A DNA stretch of 64,000 nt from an uncultured Comamonas sp. (GTDB taxonomy: Bacteria; Pseudomonadota; Gammaproteobacteria; Burkholderiales; Burkholderiaceae_C), in NCBI GenBank assembly GCA_902175065.1, contig CABIIJ010000028.1:1-64000 (forward strand), written 5' to 3'. The number at the start of each line of letters is the position of its first letter. Position 1 is the stretch's first letter. The position numbers and the translations under genes were made by a program. Below the pieces are notes generated by a model that worked only from the letters and a program-made list of their open reading frames with translations, did not search any database and had not been told where the DNA came from. This document shows, in pieces, positions 9,855 to 20,000 of the stretch.

Positions 9855-10892
9855 TCAACAGTGGTCAACGATTTGCAGTGTCTGGCGCACGCCGATGTCG
9901 GCAAAGTGGGTGTGTACCCAGCGCTGGCCTTGCTCGCGCCCGCGCTCGAACAGTTGCCGGATGAAGGCCAGATCGGCCCGCGCCTTGCTGGCCGCACCCA
10001 GTTCCCCCAGCGCTGCGCCGCCGTCGATGCGGTGCAGCAGCACGTTTTTATAGCGTTTGGGGTCCAGCTTGCCTTCGGCCAGCAGGCGGCGCACGAAGTC
10101 GATGGCCCGCAGTTCGCCGAGCAGGCTGGCGTTGAAGGTGACTTCATTGACGCGCTCGGCAATCTCGGCGGCGGTGCTGGGCAGGGTGGTCTGCTCCACC
10201 GGGTTGATCTGCACCAGCAGCATGTCGGCGCAGGGCGTGTGGTAGATCAGCGGGTACAGCGCCGGGTTGCCGGAGAAGCCGCCGTCCCAGTAGTACTCGC
10301 CTTCCACCTCGACCGCCTTGTAGAGCTGCGGCAGGCAGGCCGAGGCCATGACCGCGTCGGTGGACAGGCGCTGCTCGGAAAACACCTCGCCCTTGCCGGT
10401 GCGCACGTTGGTGGCGCAGACGAACAGCTTGGGCATTCCGGCCAGATCGGCGGCGGCGTGCAACTGGTCGAAGTCCACCGTGCGTTGCAGCAACATGCGC
10501 AGCGGGTTGATGTCCAGCGGGTTGGTCTGGTAGGGCGAGAGGAACTGGCTCATCATGCCCAGCAGCGGGTTGCTGGCCATCCCGGCAGTGAAGAAGCCCA
10601 GGGTGCCGACGCCTTCCCACAGGTCGCGCAGCGCCTTGCGGGCGCGTTCCCGGGCGGCCTTGTGGCGTAGCTTGGCGTGGTCGGGAAACTCCAGCGCGGC
10701 GCTGGCAAAGCCGTGGGCCAGGGCGACGGCGTTCATCGCCCCGGCACTGGTGCCGCTGATACCGGGAAATTCGATGCGCCCGTCTTCCAGCAGGGCATCG
10801 AGCACGCCCCAGGTGAACGCGCCGTGCGAGCCGCCGCCCTGCAGGGCGAGGTTGAGGTGGCGTACCTCAGAGGGGCATGGGTTTGTAGTCAT
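9855..10892 (-). CDS. Patatin-like phospholipase family protein
   Basis: A 345-residue serine hydrolase of the patatin fold. The oxyanion-hole motif LALQGGGSHGAFTWG is at residues 16-30, the nucleophile elbow GISGTSAGAMN around residues 44-54, and the catalytic aspartate motif YYWDGGFSGNP follows in the second half. No signal peptide is seen, so it is probably cytoplasmic. Its start overlaps the end of the upstream membrane-protein gene by 26 nt, indicating translational coupling. The substrate is unknown. Confidence 0.88.
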   Translation of the reverse strand: MTTNPCPSEVRHLNLALQGGGSHGAFTWGVLDALLEDGRIEFPGISGTSAGAMNAVALAHGFASAALEFPDHAKLRHKAARERARKALRDLWEGVGTLGFFTAGMASNPLLGMMSQFLSPYQTNPLDINPLRMLLQRTVDFDQLHAAADLAGMPKLFVCATNVRTGKGEVFSEQRLSTDAVMASACLPQLYKAVEVEGEYYWDGGFSGNPALYPLIYHTPCADMLLVQINPVEQTTLPSTAAEIAERVNEVTFNASLLGELRAIDFVRRLLAEGKLDPKRYKNVLLHRIDGGAALGELGAASKARADLAFIRQLFERGREQGQRWVHTHFADIGVRQTLQIVDHC

Positions 10893-11238
10893 TCCAGAAC
10901 AACAGTCCTTTCACCATGCGGTAAATCACCCAGATCCCCAGCACCATGAGGATGACGAAGCCCACGCCGATCAGCGTGGTGATGCCGCCCACGACGGCCC
11001 AGGCCAGCCCCCACCAGAAGGTGCGCATCTGCCAGGCGAAGTGGCTTTCGTACAGGGTGCCGGCCACGTCTTCGCGCTTGATGTAGTTGATGACGATGGC
11101 CACGATGGCGCTGATCCCGGCCACCCAGCTCAGGGCGTAGAGGATGTAGATGATGAGGGTGAGCTGGCGCAGGCTGGCCATTTGCTGCTCGGTCTTGGCG
11201 CCGCCGACCTGCACCCAGATGTCCTTGTCTTGGTTCAT
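10867..11238 (-). CDS. DUF4870-like small integral membrane protein
   Basis: A 123-residue protein with three to four hydrophobic segments (LTLIIYILYALSWVAGISAI, TFWWGLAWAVVGGITTLIGV, FVILMVLGIWVIYRMVKGLL). The layout resembles the DUF4870/TM2-like families. It is commonly carried just after hisE in relatives (from memory), so its place in the his-tat cluster is conserved, but no function can be assigned. It starts 10 nt after hisE and overlaps the patatin gene by 26 nt. Confidence 0.8.
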   Translation of the reverse strand: MNQDKDIWVQVGGAKTEQQMASLRQLTLIIYILYALSWVAGISAIVAIVINYIKREDVAGTLYESHFAWQMRTFWWGLAWAVVGGITTLIGVGFVILMVLGIWVIYRMVKGLLFWNDYKPMPL

Positions 11239-11248
11239 GCGTTCTTCC

Positions 11249-11596
11249 TTACGGCGCGGGGCGCCGGGCTTTTTCTTCCAGGCCGCTCAGGCCCTCGCGC
11301 CGCGCCAGCTCGGCCACCACGTCCCGGGGCGTGAGGCCGTAGTGCGCCAGCGCCACCATGCTGTGAAACCACAGGTCGGCCACCTCGTACAGCACCGCCG
11401 CCTTGTCGCCGCCGTGGTCGGCCTCCTTGCAGGCCATGACCACTTCGGTGGCCTCCTCGCCGATTTTTTTCAGGAAAGCATCCGGCCCCTTGGCCAGCAG
11501 GCGGGCCACGTAGCTGGTTTCGGGGTTGCCGCCGTGGGCCGGTTTGCGGCTTTCCAGCACGGCGGCCAGGCGGGCCAGGGTGTCGTCAGTATTCAT
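11249..11596 (-). CDS. hisE: Phosphoribosyl-ATP pyrophosphatase HisE
   Basis: HisE catalyses the second step of histidine synthesis, removing pyrophosphate from phosphoribosyl-ATP. The 115-residue all-helical MazG-like protein has [21 protein letters not shown] with [36 protein letters not shown], the acidic metal-binding helices. It starts 6 nt after hisI on the same strand. HisE and HisI are separate here and not fused. Confidence 0.95.
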   Translation of the reverse strand: MNTDDTLARLAAVLESRKPAHGGNPETSYVARLLAKGPDAFLKKIGEEATEVVMACKEADHGGDKAAVLYEVADLWFHSMVALAHYGLTPRDVVAELARREGLSGLEEKARRPAP

Positions 11597-11602
11597 TCGG
11601 TT

Positions 11603-11992
11603 TCACTTATAGATGTTGGCCGGGTCTTTCAAGACCGGCTCCACGGCCTGCCACCGGCCATCGCGCAGCACGCTGAAGAAGCAGGAGTGGCGGCCCGTGT
11701 GGCAGGCAATGCCGGGTTCGTGCCCGGTCTGGGTGATTTTCAGCAGCACCACGTCCTGGTCGCAATCGACGCGGATTTCATGCACCGTCTGCACGTGGCC
11801 GGATTCCTCGCCCTTGAACCACAGCTTGCCGCGCGAGCGGCTGAAATACACGGCGCGGCCCAGCTCGGCGGTTTTCTGCAGGGCTTCGCGGTTCATCCAG
11901 GCGAACATGAGCACGTCGCCCGTGTCCTTTTCCTGGGCGATGACGGGGATCAGCCCCTTCTCGTCCCAGCACAGTTGTTCTAGCCAGTCCAT
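11603..11992 (-). CDS. hisI: Phosphoribosyl-AMP cyclohydrolase HisI
   Basis: HisI opens the adenine ring of phosphoribosyl-AMP, step three of the pathway. It has [40 protein letters not shown] and the zinc/metal-binding region [13 protein letters not shown]...HTGRHSCFF. The start [13 protein letters not shown] at 11992 gives 129 residues, the usual length, with AAAGAG upstream; the upstream extension runs into repeat DNA. It is separated from hisF by 252 nt of repeats. Confidence 0.95.
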   Translation of the reverse strand: MDWLEQLCWDEKGLIPVIAQEKDTGDVLMFAWMNREALQKTAELGRAVYFSRSRGKLWFKGEESGHVQTVHEIRVDCDQDVVLLKITQTGHEPGIACHTGRHSCFFSVLRDGRWQAVEPVLKDPANIYK

Positions 11993-12030
11993 AAGAAACT
12001 CTTTATTCAATAGCTGTTTCCGTACAGCCT

Positions 12031-12141
12031 CCACCGTCACACCCGCGCAGGCGGGTGTCCAGTGGCTGCGTTGACGAAAGACGCGGCAGTGAAGGCACCA
12101 AGGTCGTTGCTGGATTCCCGCCTACGCGGGAATGACGGTGG
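12031..12141. repeat. Pair of 32-bp REP-like palindromic units in inverted orientation
   Basis: Unit 1 at 12031-12062 (CCACCGTCACACCCGCGCAG, then GCGGGTGTCCAG) and unit 2 at 12110-12141 (CTGGATTCCCGCCTACGCGG, then GAATGACGGTGG) are near-perfect reverse complements. Each holds its own CCCGC...GCGGG palindrome. A 47-nt spacer separates them. This resembles a bacterial interspersed mosaic element. It lies in the hisF-hisI gap. Confidence 0.8.
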
Positions 12142-12160
12142 ATAGGTAATTTAATAAACA

Positions 12161-12237
12161 TAGCTGCTTGCACTCACATCCATTGATTTTTAGATATAAA
12201 AATACCTGAACTCCTTTGTTTATCAGCGGGAACAGCT
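12161..12237. repeat. Palindromic dispersed element (78-bp family), copy 2
   Basis: The left arm TAGCTGCTTGCACTCA and the right arm TATCAGCGGGAACAGCT (12221-12237) are a degenerate inverted pair enclosing AT-rich DNA. It lies immediately beyond the hisF stop codon. A further isolated left-arm-like TAGCTGTTTCCGTACAG occurs near 12011, next to the REP-like pair, perhaps a broken copy. Confidence 0.65.
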
Positions 12238-12244
12238 TCTGTTT

Positions 12245-13045
12245 TCACAAACGCACGGCAATGCCGCGCTCGCGCAGGTATTCCTTGGCCTGGCGCACGG
12301 TGTATTCGCCGTAGTGAAAGATGCTGGCGGCCAGCACGGCATCGGCGCCGCCCTCGGTCACGCCGTCGGCCAGGTGCTGCAGGTTGCCGACGCCGCCCGA
12401 GGCGATCACCGGCACGCCCACGGCGTCGCTGACGGCGCGGGTCAGTGGCAGGTCGAAGCCGCTTTTCGTGCCGTCGCGGTCCATGCTGGTCAGCAGGATT
12501 TCACCCGCGCCGCGCTCGGCCATCTCCACGGCCCAGCGCACGGCGTCCAGCCCGGTGTTCTTGCGCCCGCCGTGGCTGTAAACGTCCCAGCCGTCGCCCA
12601 CGGGCTGGCCGTTGGCGCCGATGCGCTGCGCGTCCTCGGGCGTGCGGCGCTTGGCGTCGATGGCCACCACGATGCACTGGGCGCCGTATTTGGCGCTGGC
12701 TTCGCTGATGACCTGCGGGTTGCTGATGGCGGCGGAGTTGAAGCTGGTCTTGTCCGCCCCGGCGTTGAGCAGGCGGCGCACGTCGTCCACGGTGCGCACA
12801 CCGCCGCCCACCGTGAGCGGAATGAACACCTGGCTGGCCACGGCTTCGATGATGGGCAGGATCAGGTCGCGCCCGTCGCTGGTGGCGGTGATGTCCAGGA
12901 AGGTCAGCTCGTCGGCGCCCTGCTCGTTGTAGCGGGCGGCGATTTCCACCGGGTCGCCGGCATCGCGCAGTTCGACGAAGTTGACGCCTTTGACCACGCG
13001 ACCACCGGTCACGTCCAGGCAGGGGATGATGCGTTTGGCAAGCAT
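12245..13045 (-). CDS. hisF: Imidazole glycerol phosphate synthase, cyclase subunit HisF
   Basis: HisF forms a TIM barrel that, with HisH, makes imidazole glycerol phosphate and AICAR. The 266-residue protein starts [20 protein letters not shown] and shows the duplicated phosphate-binding half-barrels ([66 protein letters not shown]). The start at 13045 is the conserved one. It is far from its partners hisH and hisA because galE and the pel operon lie between them; the nearest upstream same-strand gene is galE, 49 nt away. Confidence 0.96.
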   Translation of the reverse strand: MLAKRIIPCLDVTGGRVVKGVNFVELRDAGDPVEIAARYNEQGADELTFLDITATSDGRDLILPIIEAVASQVFIPLTVGGGVRTVDDVRRLLNAGADKTSFNSAAISNPQVISEASAKYGAQCIVVAIDAKRRTPEDAQRIGANGQPVGDGWDVYSHGGRKNTGLDAVRWAVEMAERGAGEILLTSMDRDGTKSGFDLPLTRAVSDAVGVPVIASGGVGNLQHLADGVTEGGADAVLAASIFHYGEYTVRQAKEYLRERGIAVRL

Positions 13046-13094
13046 GGGCAGTGCAGTAAAAAGGAAACGGGGCAAGATACCACGGCTGGGCGGG

Positions 13095-14111
13095 TTATCC
13101 CCGGTGCAATTGGCGGGCCACCCCATCTTGCCAGCGCCAGGCGTCCTGGCACATGGCGGCGATGCCGCGCTGCGCCCGCCAGCCCAGCAGCGTCTGCGCC
13201 AGGCCGGGGTCGGCCCAGCAGGCGGCCACGTCGCCAGGGCGGCGCGGCATCATCCGGTAGGGCACGGGGCGGCCACTGGCCTGCTCGAAGCCGTGCACCA
13301 TCTCCAGCACCGACGTGGGCTGGCCGGTGCCCAGGTTCACCGTCAGCAGGCCGGGGTGCTGGCGCAGGTAGTGCAGCGCGGCCAGATGCCCGTCGGCCAG
13401 ATCGCAGACGTGGATGTAGTCGCGCTCGCCCGTGCCGTCCCGGGTGGGGTAGTCGCCGCCGAAGACGCTCAGAAACTCGCGCCGCCCCTCGGCCACCTGG
13501 GCGACGAAGGGCATCAGGTTGTTCGGAATGCCCTGCGGGTCTTCGCCGATCAGGCCGCTTTCATGCGCCCCGACGGGGTTGAAATAGCGCAGCCGGGCGA
13601 TGCGCCACTGGCCGGGTTCGGCGGCGTCGACATCGGCCAGCACCTGTTCCATCATCAGCTTGCTCCAACCGTAAGGGTTGGTGGCCGAGAGCGGGAAATC
13701 CTCGCGGATCGGCAGGCTTGCCGGGTCGCCATACACCGTGGCCGAGGAGGAGAACACCAGCGTGCGCACATTGGCCGCCTGCATGGCTTGCAGCAGGGTG
13801 ACGGTGCCCGCCACGTTGTTCTCGTAATAGCGCAGCGGCTGCGCCACCGACTCGCCCACGGCCTTGAGCGCGGCGAAGTGGATGACCGCCTCGATCGGGT
13901 GGCGGGCAAAAATGTCGGCCAGCAAGGCGGCATCGCGCACGTCGCCTTCGATGCACCGGGGCTGCTGCCCGGTGATTTGCCCGATGCGCTCCAGCACCGA
14001 GGGCTGGCTGTTGCTGAAATTGTCCAGCACCAGATACGGCTGCCCCGCCTGGGCCAGCGCCACGCACATGTGCGAGCCGATATAGCCCGCGCCACCTGTA
14101 ACCAAAATCAT
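13095..14111 (-). CDS. galE: UDP-glucose 4-epimerase family (GalE; possible UDP-GlcNAc epimerase for Pel)
   Basis: A 338-residue short-chain dehydrogenase-type epimerase. The NAD-binding motif is [14 protein letters not shown], the catalytic pair is in SSSATVYG and NPYGWSK (YxxxK), and the sugar-binding [18 protein letters not shown] follows. It is divergent from pelA across a 108-nt gap. The Pel polymer contains N-acetylgalactosamine, and in Pseudomonas a GalE-like enzyme (PelX) supplies UDP-GalNAc; a matching role here is an inference from context. Confidence 0.92.
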   Translation of the reverse strand: MILVTGGAGYIGSHMCVALAQAGQPYLVLDNFSNSQPSVLERIGQITGQQPRCIEGDVRDAALLADIFARHPIEAVIHFAALKAVGESVAQPLRYYENNVAGTVTLLQAMQAANVRTLVFSSSATVYGDPASLPIREDFPLSATNPYGWSKLMMEQVLADVDAAEPGQWRIARLRYFNPVGAHESGLIGEDPQGIPNNLMPFVAQVAEGRREFLSVFGGDYPTRDGTGERDYIHVCDLADGHLAALHYLRQHPGLLTVNLGTGQPTSVLEMVHGFEQASGRPVPYRMMPRRPGDVAACWADPGLAQTLLGWRAQRGIAAMCQDAWRWQDGVARQLHRG

Positions 14112-14219
14112 CGAAACTCCTTCTTCCTGCACCGCACCAAAGGTTTGCAAACTATTGTTAACCGAGATCAAATATAAAAAAACTAACGTAATATCGCCTG
14201 CACATTTTCTTGCATCTTC
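14112..14219. promoter_or_regulatory. Divergent galE / pelA control region
   Basis: This 108-nt AT-rich gap lies between divergent galE and pelA. It holds a perfect 10-bp palindrome GTTTGCAAAC at 14143-14152 followed by TTGTTA and an AAATATAAAAAA tract, which could be operator and promoter elements. No exact -35/-10 pair with 17-nt spacing is clear, so promoter positions are not fixed. Confidence 0.45.
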
Positions 14220-17042
14220 ATGTCTGCTCGTTTTTTGCACCGCTACATCGCCGCCCTGAAGGACGTTCTGCGCCAGGGGCCGCACCACCTTTTTCTGGTC
14301 TGCGCCCTGCTGGCCGGCAACGCCTGGGCGCAAGCGGCGCCCGCCGTGGCACTGTATTACGGCAGCGGCATCGCCCTGAGCGAATTCGGAAATTTTGACA
14401 TTCTGGTCGTCGATCCCGACCACGCGGCTGCGCCCGGGCTGCCGGCGACCCAGGTCTACGCCTACGCATCGGTGACCGAAGTCCACCCCACGCGGGCGTA
14501 TTACGACCAGATTCCGGCCCAGTGGAAGCTGGCCCGCAATGCCGACTGGCAGTCCGACGTGATCGACCAGACCACCGCGCAGTGGCCGGATTTTTTCGCC
14601 GACACCGTGATCGCGCCCCTGTGGCAGCAGGGCTACCGTGGCTTCTTCCTGGACACGCTCGACTCCTACCGCCTGGCCAGGGACTTTGACGAGCAGGCCC
14701 AGCAGCAGGGTCTGGTGCGCGTGATCAACACCCTGCACCAGCGTTTTCCGGGCATTCAGCTGATCTTCAACCGGGGGTTCGAGCTGATCCCCCAACTGCC
14801 CGGCAAGGTGCAGATGGTGGCCGCCGAATCGCTGTACCGCGCCTGGAACGCCCGCACCGGGCGCTACGAGGAAGTCCCGCAAGACGATCGCGCCTGGCTG
14901 CTGGGCCAGTTGCGCACCATCCAGGAACGCGACCATCTGCCCGTCTTGGTGATCGACTACGCCCCCCCGCAGGACCGGGAACTGGCCCGCCGCACTGCCG
15001 AGAAAATTGCCGCCGACGGCTTCATTCCGTGGGTCACCGACAGCGACCTGTCCAGCGTCGGCATCGGCAGCATCGAGCCGGTGGCCCGCCGGGTGCTGGT
15101 GCTCTACAACGCCGACGAGTCGCCTTCGCTGCGCTACAGCAATGCCCACCGGTACCTGCAGATGCCGCTGAACCACCTGGGCTATGTGGTGGACTACGCC
15201 GACGTCAACCAGCCGCTGCCCAGCGCCGTCTACCCCGATCGCTATGCCGGGGTGGTGACCTGGTTTTCCGGCTTCTACCCGGGCAGCCAGGGGCGCATGG
15301 TCGAGCAGTGGCTGGCCCAGCGCATGGATCTGGGCCTGCCCCTGGCCATCGTCGGCACCTGGGGCAAGGAGCCCGGCACGGCATTCGCCCGCAAACTGGG
15401 CCTGCAAACCACGGCAGCAGACCCGGCGGCGGCCCCCACCACGCTGACGCTGTCGAGCCAGCACACCATGCTGGGCCTGGAAGCACAGCCGCCCTTGCCG
15501 GGCGCACAGACCGATCTGGAACAGCTCAGCCCGGCCCTGCTGGCGCAATCGACCCCGCTGCTGGCGCTGCGCGATGCCCAGGGGCGCACCCTGGTCGGCG
15601 GGGCCATCACACCGTGGGGCGGCTTTGTTCTCGACCCCAACGTGCTGACCGAAATCCCCGGCACCGAGGCGGCCCGCTGGATCGTCGATCCCTTCGCCTT
15701 CCTGCAGGCCAGCCTGCGCCTGCCCGCCTTGCCGATTCCCGACACCACGACGGAAAACGGCCGGCGCCTCCTGACCGTCCACGTGGACGGCGATGCCTAC
15801 AACACCCGTGCCGAATTCCCGGGCAGCCCGCTCACGGCCCAGGTGCTGCTCGACCAGGTGTTTCGCAAGTACCGCATCCCGCAAACCATGTCGATCGTGG
15901 AATACGAAGCCCACGAAATGACGCCGGAGCTGACTCCCCGGCTCGAAGCCATTGCCCGCGAGATTTTCAGGCTGCCCCACATGGAAGTCGGCAGCCACAC
16001 CTACTCCCACCCCTTCCTGTGGGACACCTCGCGCCGCCACGGCCTGTTCCTGGAGGACAGCGAAGCCGCCCTGACCCTGGACGTGCCGGGCTACACCATG
16101 GATCTGGAGCGCGAAATCGTCGGCTCCACCACATACATCAACACCCGCCTGGCGCCTGCCGACAAACCGGTCAAGCTGCTGCAATGGTCGGGCGACACGG
16201 CGCCGGGCGAGGCGGCCCTGGCCATCACCGCCCGCGCCGGGCTGCTCAACCTCAACGGCGGGGACACCTTCATCAGCAAACTCGATCCCAGCCTCACGGC
16301 CATTGGCGCCCTGGGCCTGCGCAAGGGGCCGTACCTGCAGGTCTACGCCCCGGCGACCAACGAAAACATCTACACCAACCTGTGGACGGGGCCGTTCTAC
16401 GGCTTCGAGCGGGTCATTGAAACGTTTGAAATGACCGGCTCGCCCCGGCGCATCAAGCCGGTGGGGATTTACTACCATAGCTATTCCGCGTCCAAACCGG
16501 CCGCGCTCAAGGCCGTCCACAAGGCCTACGACTGGGCGCTGCGCCAGCCGCTGCACCCGATTCACGCCTATGAATTTGCGCAAAAAGTGCAGGATTTCTA
16601 CGACTTCGCCATCGCCCGCGACGGCACCGGCTGGCGCCTGAGCAGCCCCGGACACCTGCGTACCGTGCGCCTGCCGGCCGCGCTGGGCCTGCCCGACGTG
16701 CAGGCCAGCCAGGCCATTGCCGGCTGGCGCCCGGGAGAGGAGGCGCCCTATGTCCACATGAGCGGCCCCTCGGCCCGGCTGCGCACCGCTGCGGCGGCAG
16801 ACAAGGCCCCTTATCTGTACGAAGCCAACGGGCGCCTGACCGCCTGGCAGCGCACCGACCAGGGCTTCACGGCCACGTTCCAGGGCCATGTCCCCCTGGT
16901 CGTCACCCTGGCCAACACCCAGGGCTGCCAGGTGCGTGCCGACCAGCGCCCCATCGCCGCACAGCAACGCAGTGCGAACACCCAAACCTTCCAACTTGCC
17001 CATGCTGCCGCCCGGATCGACGTCCTCTGCCCAGGCCACTGA
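14220..17042 (+). CDS. pelA: PelA: Pel polysaccharide hydrolase/deacetylase
   Basis: PelA is the bifunctional periplasmic enzyme that partly deacetylates and trims Pel, a galactosamine-rich biofilm polymer. The 940-residue protein has a signal peptide (to about residue 40), a GH166-type barrel with candidate acidic residues Asp145 (FFLDTLDSY) and Glu203 (VAAESLYR), a middle Rossmann-like region, and a deacetylase domain with HVDGDAY (Asp523, Asp525) and GSHTYSH (His593, His597) metal-site motifs. It is the first gene of pelABCDEFG and overlaps pelB by 41 nt. Confidence 0.95.
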   Translation: MSARFLHRYIAALKDVLRQGPHHLFLVCALLAGNAWAQAAPAVALYYGSGIALSEFGNFDILVVDPDHAAAPGLPATQVYAYASVTEVHPTRAYYDQIPAQWKLARNADWQSDVIDQTTAQWPDFFADTVIAPLWQQGYRGFFLDTLDSYRLARDFDEQAQQQGLVRVINTLHQRFPGIQLIFNRGFELIPQLPGKVQMVAAESLYRAWNARTGRYEEVPQDDRAWLLGQLRTIQERDHLPVLVIDYAPPQDRELARRTAEKIAADGFIPWVTDSDLSSVGIGSIEPVARRVLVLYNADESPSLRYSNAHRYLQMPLNHLGYVVDYADVNQPLPSAVYPDRYAGVVTWFSGFYPGSQGRMVEQWLAQRMDLGLPLAIVGTWGKEPGTAFARKLGLQTTAADPAAAPTTLTLSSQHTMLGLEAQPPLPGAQTDLEQLSPALLAQSTPLLALRDAQGRTLVGGAITPWGGFVLDPNVLTEIPGTEAARWIVDPFAFLQASLRLPALPIPDTTTENGRRLLTVHVDGDAYNTRAEFPGSPLTAQVLLDQVFRKYRIPQTMSIVEYEAHEMTPELTPRLEAIAREIFRLPHMEVGSHTYSHPFLWDTSRRHGLFLEDSEAALTLDVPGYTMDLEREIVGSTTYINTRLAPADKPVKLLQWSGDTAPGEAALAITARAGLLNLNGGDTFISKLDPSLTAIGALGLRKGPYLQVYAPATNENIYTNLWTGPFYGFERVIETFEMTGSPRRIKPVGIYYHSYSASKPAALKAVHKAYDWALRQPLHPIHAYEFAQKVQDFYDFAIARDGTGWRLSSPGHLRTVRLPAALGLPDVQASQAIAGWRPGEEAPYVHMSGPSARLRTAAAADKAPYLYEANGRLTAWQRTDQGFTATFQGHVPLVVTLANTQGCQVRADQRPIAAQQRSANTQTFQLAHAAARIDVLCPGH

Positions 17043-20000
17043 GCGCCCCGTCCTCGCGCCCGACTGGCTCGTGCTGGCCATGACCGCCCTGGTGTGCCTG
17101 GCGCTGTGGCTGATTTACCCGCGCCAGGACCTGGAGAAACGCCTGGCCGGACTGGCCGAGTCCGAGCTGACCAATGCCTACCTGAGCAACCTCCTGCACA
17201 GCGACCCGGACAATCCGCACCTGCGCCTGCTGCTGGCGCAGCGCCAGATCGCCCACGGCGAAGTCACCCATGCCCGCCGCACCCTGGCGCCGGCCCTGGC
17301 GTCCAGCGACCCCGAGCTGCACCGCCAGGCCCTGTGGGCGCAGTGGGAGCTGGCGCTGTACGAATACAACCACCTGCCCGCCGCCAGCGCCGACCGGCGC
17401 CTGGCGCAAAGCCAGGCCATCCGCCAGCAGATCCAGGAGCTGGCGCAAATCCCCTGGCCGCCAGCCCAGACCCTGCGCCTGGCCACCTGGGCCAGCCAGT
17501 TCCAGGAAAACACGCTGGCGCTGGCCCTGTTCACCACGCTGATCCCGGACGACCCGCAGGCCGCCGTCCAGTTCTACCGCACCGCCGCCCAGGAGGCCCT
17601 GGCCCGGGGCGACTACCACGGCAGCGCCCGGCTGTACCTGCAGGCCAGCACCGCCAGCCCCTCCGCCCGGGAGGCCAAGGCGCTGTACATCGACGCCGTG
17701 CGCACCCTGCAATCGGGCAACCAGATGGCCGCCGCCCTGGCGCTGGCCGAAGCCGAAGCCGGCCCCTGGGCCAGCGACCCCGAGGTGCTCACCCTGCTGG
17801 TCAACCTGGCCCGGGCTGCGGGCCAGCCGGACGTGGCGGAAAAATACGTGCGCCAATTGCTGCGGCAGTCCCTGTCTGGCCAGTGGAAGAAACAGGAGCA
17901 TCTGGCGCTTTCCAATCAAGGTTTTCATGAAAAAACCTATGTGAAATACCTTATTTCATCAGCGCAACAAGCTCCTGAAACAATGAGCAGCACGGTGTAT
18001 GACGATGGCGCCCGGTGGCTGCGCCCCCGGGGGCTGCCCATGGCCGACCAGGCTGCCCCGCCCGCCCTGCCGCCGTTTGACGAGAAAACCTACCTCCTGG
18101 GCTACCAGGTGTTCCTGGAAAACGGCAAGCTGCAGGACGCCTGGCTGCTGGCCAGCGCCGCCGTGCAGCACCGGCCAGACGCCATGGACTGGCGCGAACG
18201 CCTGGCACAAACCTCGGAATGGACGGGCCACCAGCCCCAGGCGCTGCAACACTGGCTGGTACTGGCCCGCCGCACCGGCAGCGATGCTGCCTGGCAGGCC
18301 GTACTGCGTCTGGCCCCGGGCCTGTTCGACGATGCGGCCCTGGCCGAGGCCCTGGGCCACGCCTTGCAGGCCCGCCCCGGCGACCGCGCCTTGCTGCACG
18401 CCTTCGTCGCCACGCAGGAGCGGGCCGGCGAACCCCAGGCCGCCATCGCCTTCCTGCAGCGCCACACCCCCACCGCCGACACCCTGGAACTGCTGGCCCA
18501 ACTGGCCGAACGCGCCGGCCAGCCCGCCCTGGCCCTGGCCACCTGGCAGCGGCTGCTGGCCGACCCGGGCCAGCTCAACGCCCAGCGGGCCATGCAGGCC
18601 GCGCTGCTGGCGCTCAGGCAGGGGCAGCCCGACCAGGGCCTGGCCTGGCTGGAAGCGGCCCATGCCCTGCCGCCCCCGCAGGAATCCGAAGCAGCGGCCA
18701 CCCTCTGGCGCGTCACCGGCGCCGTGGCCGAAAGCCGCGACCACCAGGCCCTGGCCGTGGATGCCTACCGCCAGCTCACTGCCACGCCCGAGGCCGAGCT
18801 GACCGACTTCGACGGCCTCATCCGCCTGCTGCTGGCCCCCCAGCCGCTGCAGGCTGCCGAAGCCGCCTGGCAGGCCTGGGAACGTTTTCACGAACCCCGC
18901 CACCTGCTGCAAGCCTGGACGGTCTGGAGCAATCGCAACCAGTGGCCCCTGATGACCCGCAGTCTGGCCCAGCTCCAGGCACAGCCGCAGCATTGGCCGG
19001 CCCTGCAGCAATCGCCCGAATTCCTGCGCCTGCTGGGGGCCTACCACCAGAACTTTGGCCGCCTGGAGCTGGCCCGCAAATACTACGAGGCCGGCTTTGC
19101 TCTGGCCCCCGATTCGGACGCCATGCGCCAGGCGCTGCTGTGGCTGTTCATCGACAGCAACGACGCCGTGGCCCTGCAGCGCCTGCTCACGCAGTACGAA
19201 TCGCGCTGGAGCCAGTCGGAAGCCATGCACGACAGCCTGGCTGCCGCCTACCAGGCGCTCTCCCAGCCCCAGGTGGCGCTGCAGCGCTACCTGACCCCGC
19301 AGGCCAGCGCCCACGAGAACGATTTCCTGTGGCTGATGAACTACGCCGATGCGCTGGGCGAAAACCAGCAGAGCGATCAGGCCTGGCGGCTGCGCCGCGC
19401 CCTGCTGGCCCGGCAGTGGCACCAGGCCCGACAAGGCAGCACCGGCCAGCGCCTGAGCCGTGCGCAGGCCAGCGCCCAGTGGCTGACCCAGGAGGGCGTG
19501 GACACGGTGCAGCGCATCGCCCGCGCCCGGCTGAACCTGACCCAGCAGCCCGGCGACCCGGCGCTGGAAGTGCTGCGCGAACTGCTGCGCCTGGACCGGG
19601 ATGCGCAGGGCAACTACTCCAACGCCGCCGCGGAAACCGCCATCGGCTGGCTGCAGGATGCCGCCGAATACGGGGCCGAACGCCGCTTCCTCCACCACCA
19701 GTACGCCCGCAGCCAGGGCCTGCGCAGCCACCGCCCGCTGTGGGCCGACATCACCCTGGCGCTGGCCGAGGAGGATCGGGCCGCCACCGGCCAGTTGCTG
19801 GAAACCTTCGACCAGCGCCTGCCGCGCTACGACCGGGTGAATGCGGCCGCCGCCATCGGCGACCTGCGCCGCGCCCAGAGCGCCGCCTTTGAAACCCAGG
19901 ACCGCCAGACCGACGACGACCCGCTGCACCTGCAACTGACGGACAACCTGCTGGCCTTCAGCGACCACGTGGCCGTGCGCGGCAGCACCGAACAACTCGG

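Noticed and set aside
13095..17081. Very long minus-strand open frame of 1328 codons antisense to pelA
   Set aside because: Only its last 338 codons are galE. The rest is antiphase to pelA and is kept open by the strong third-position GC bias; its translation is Gly/Gln/Ala-rich with no domain.
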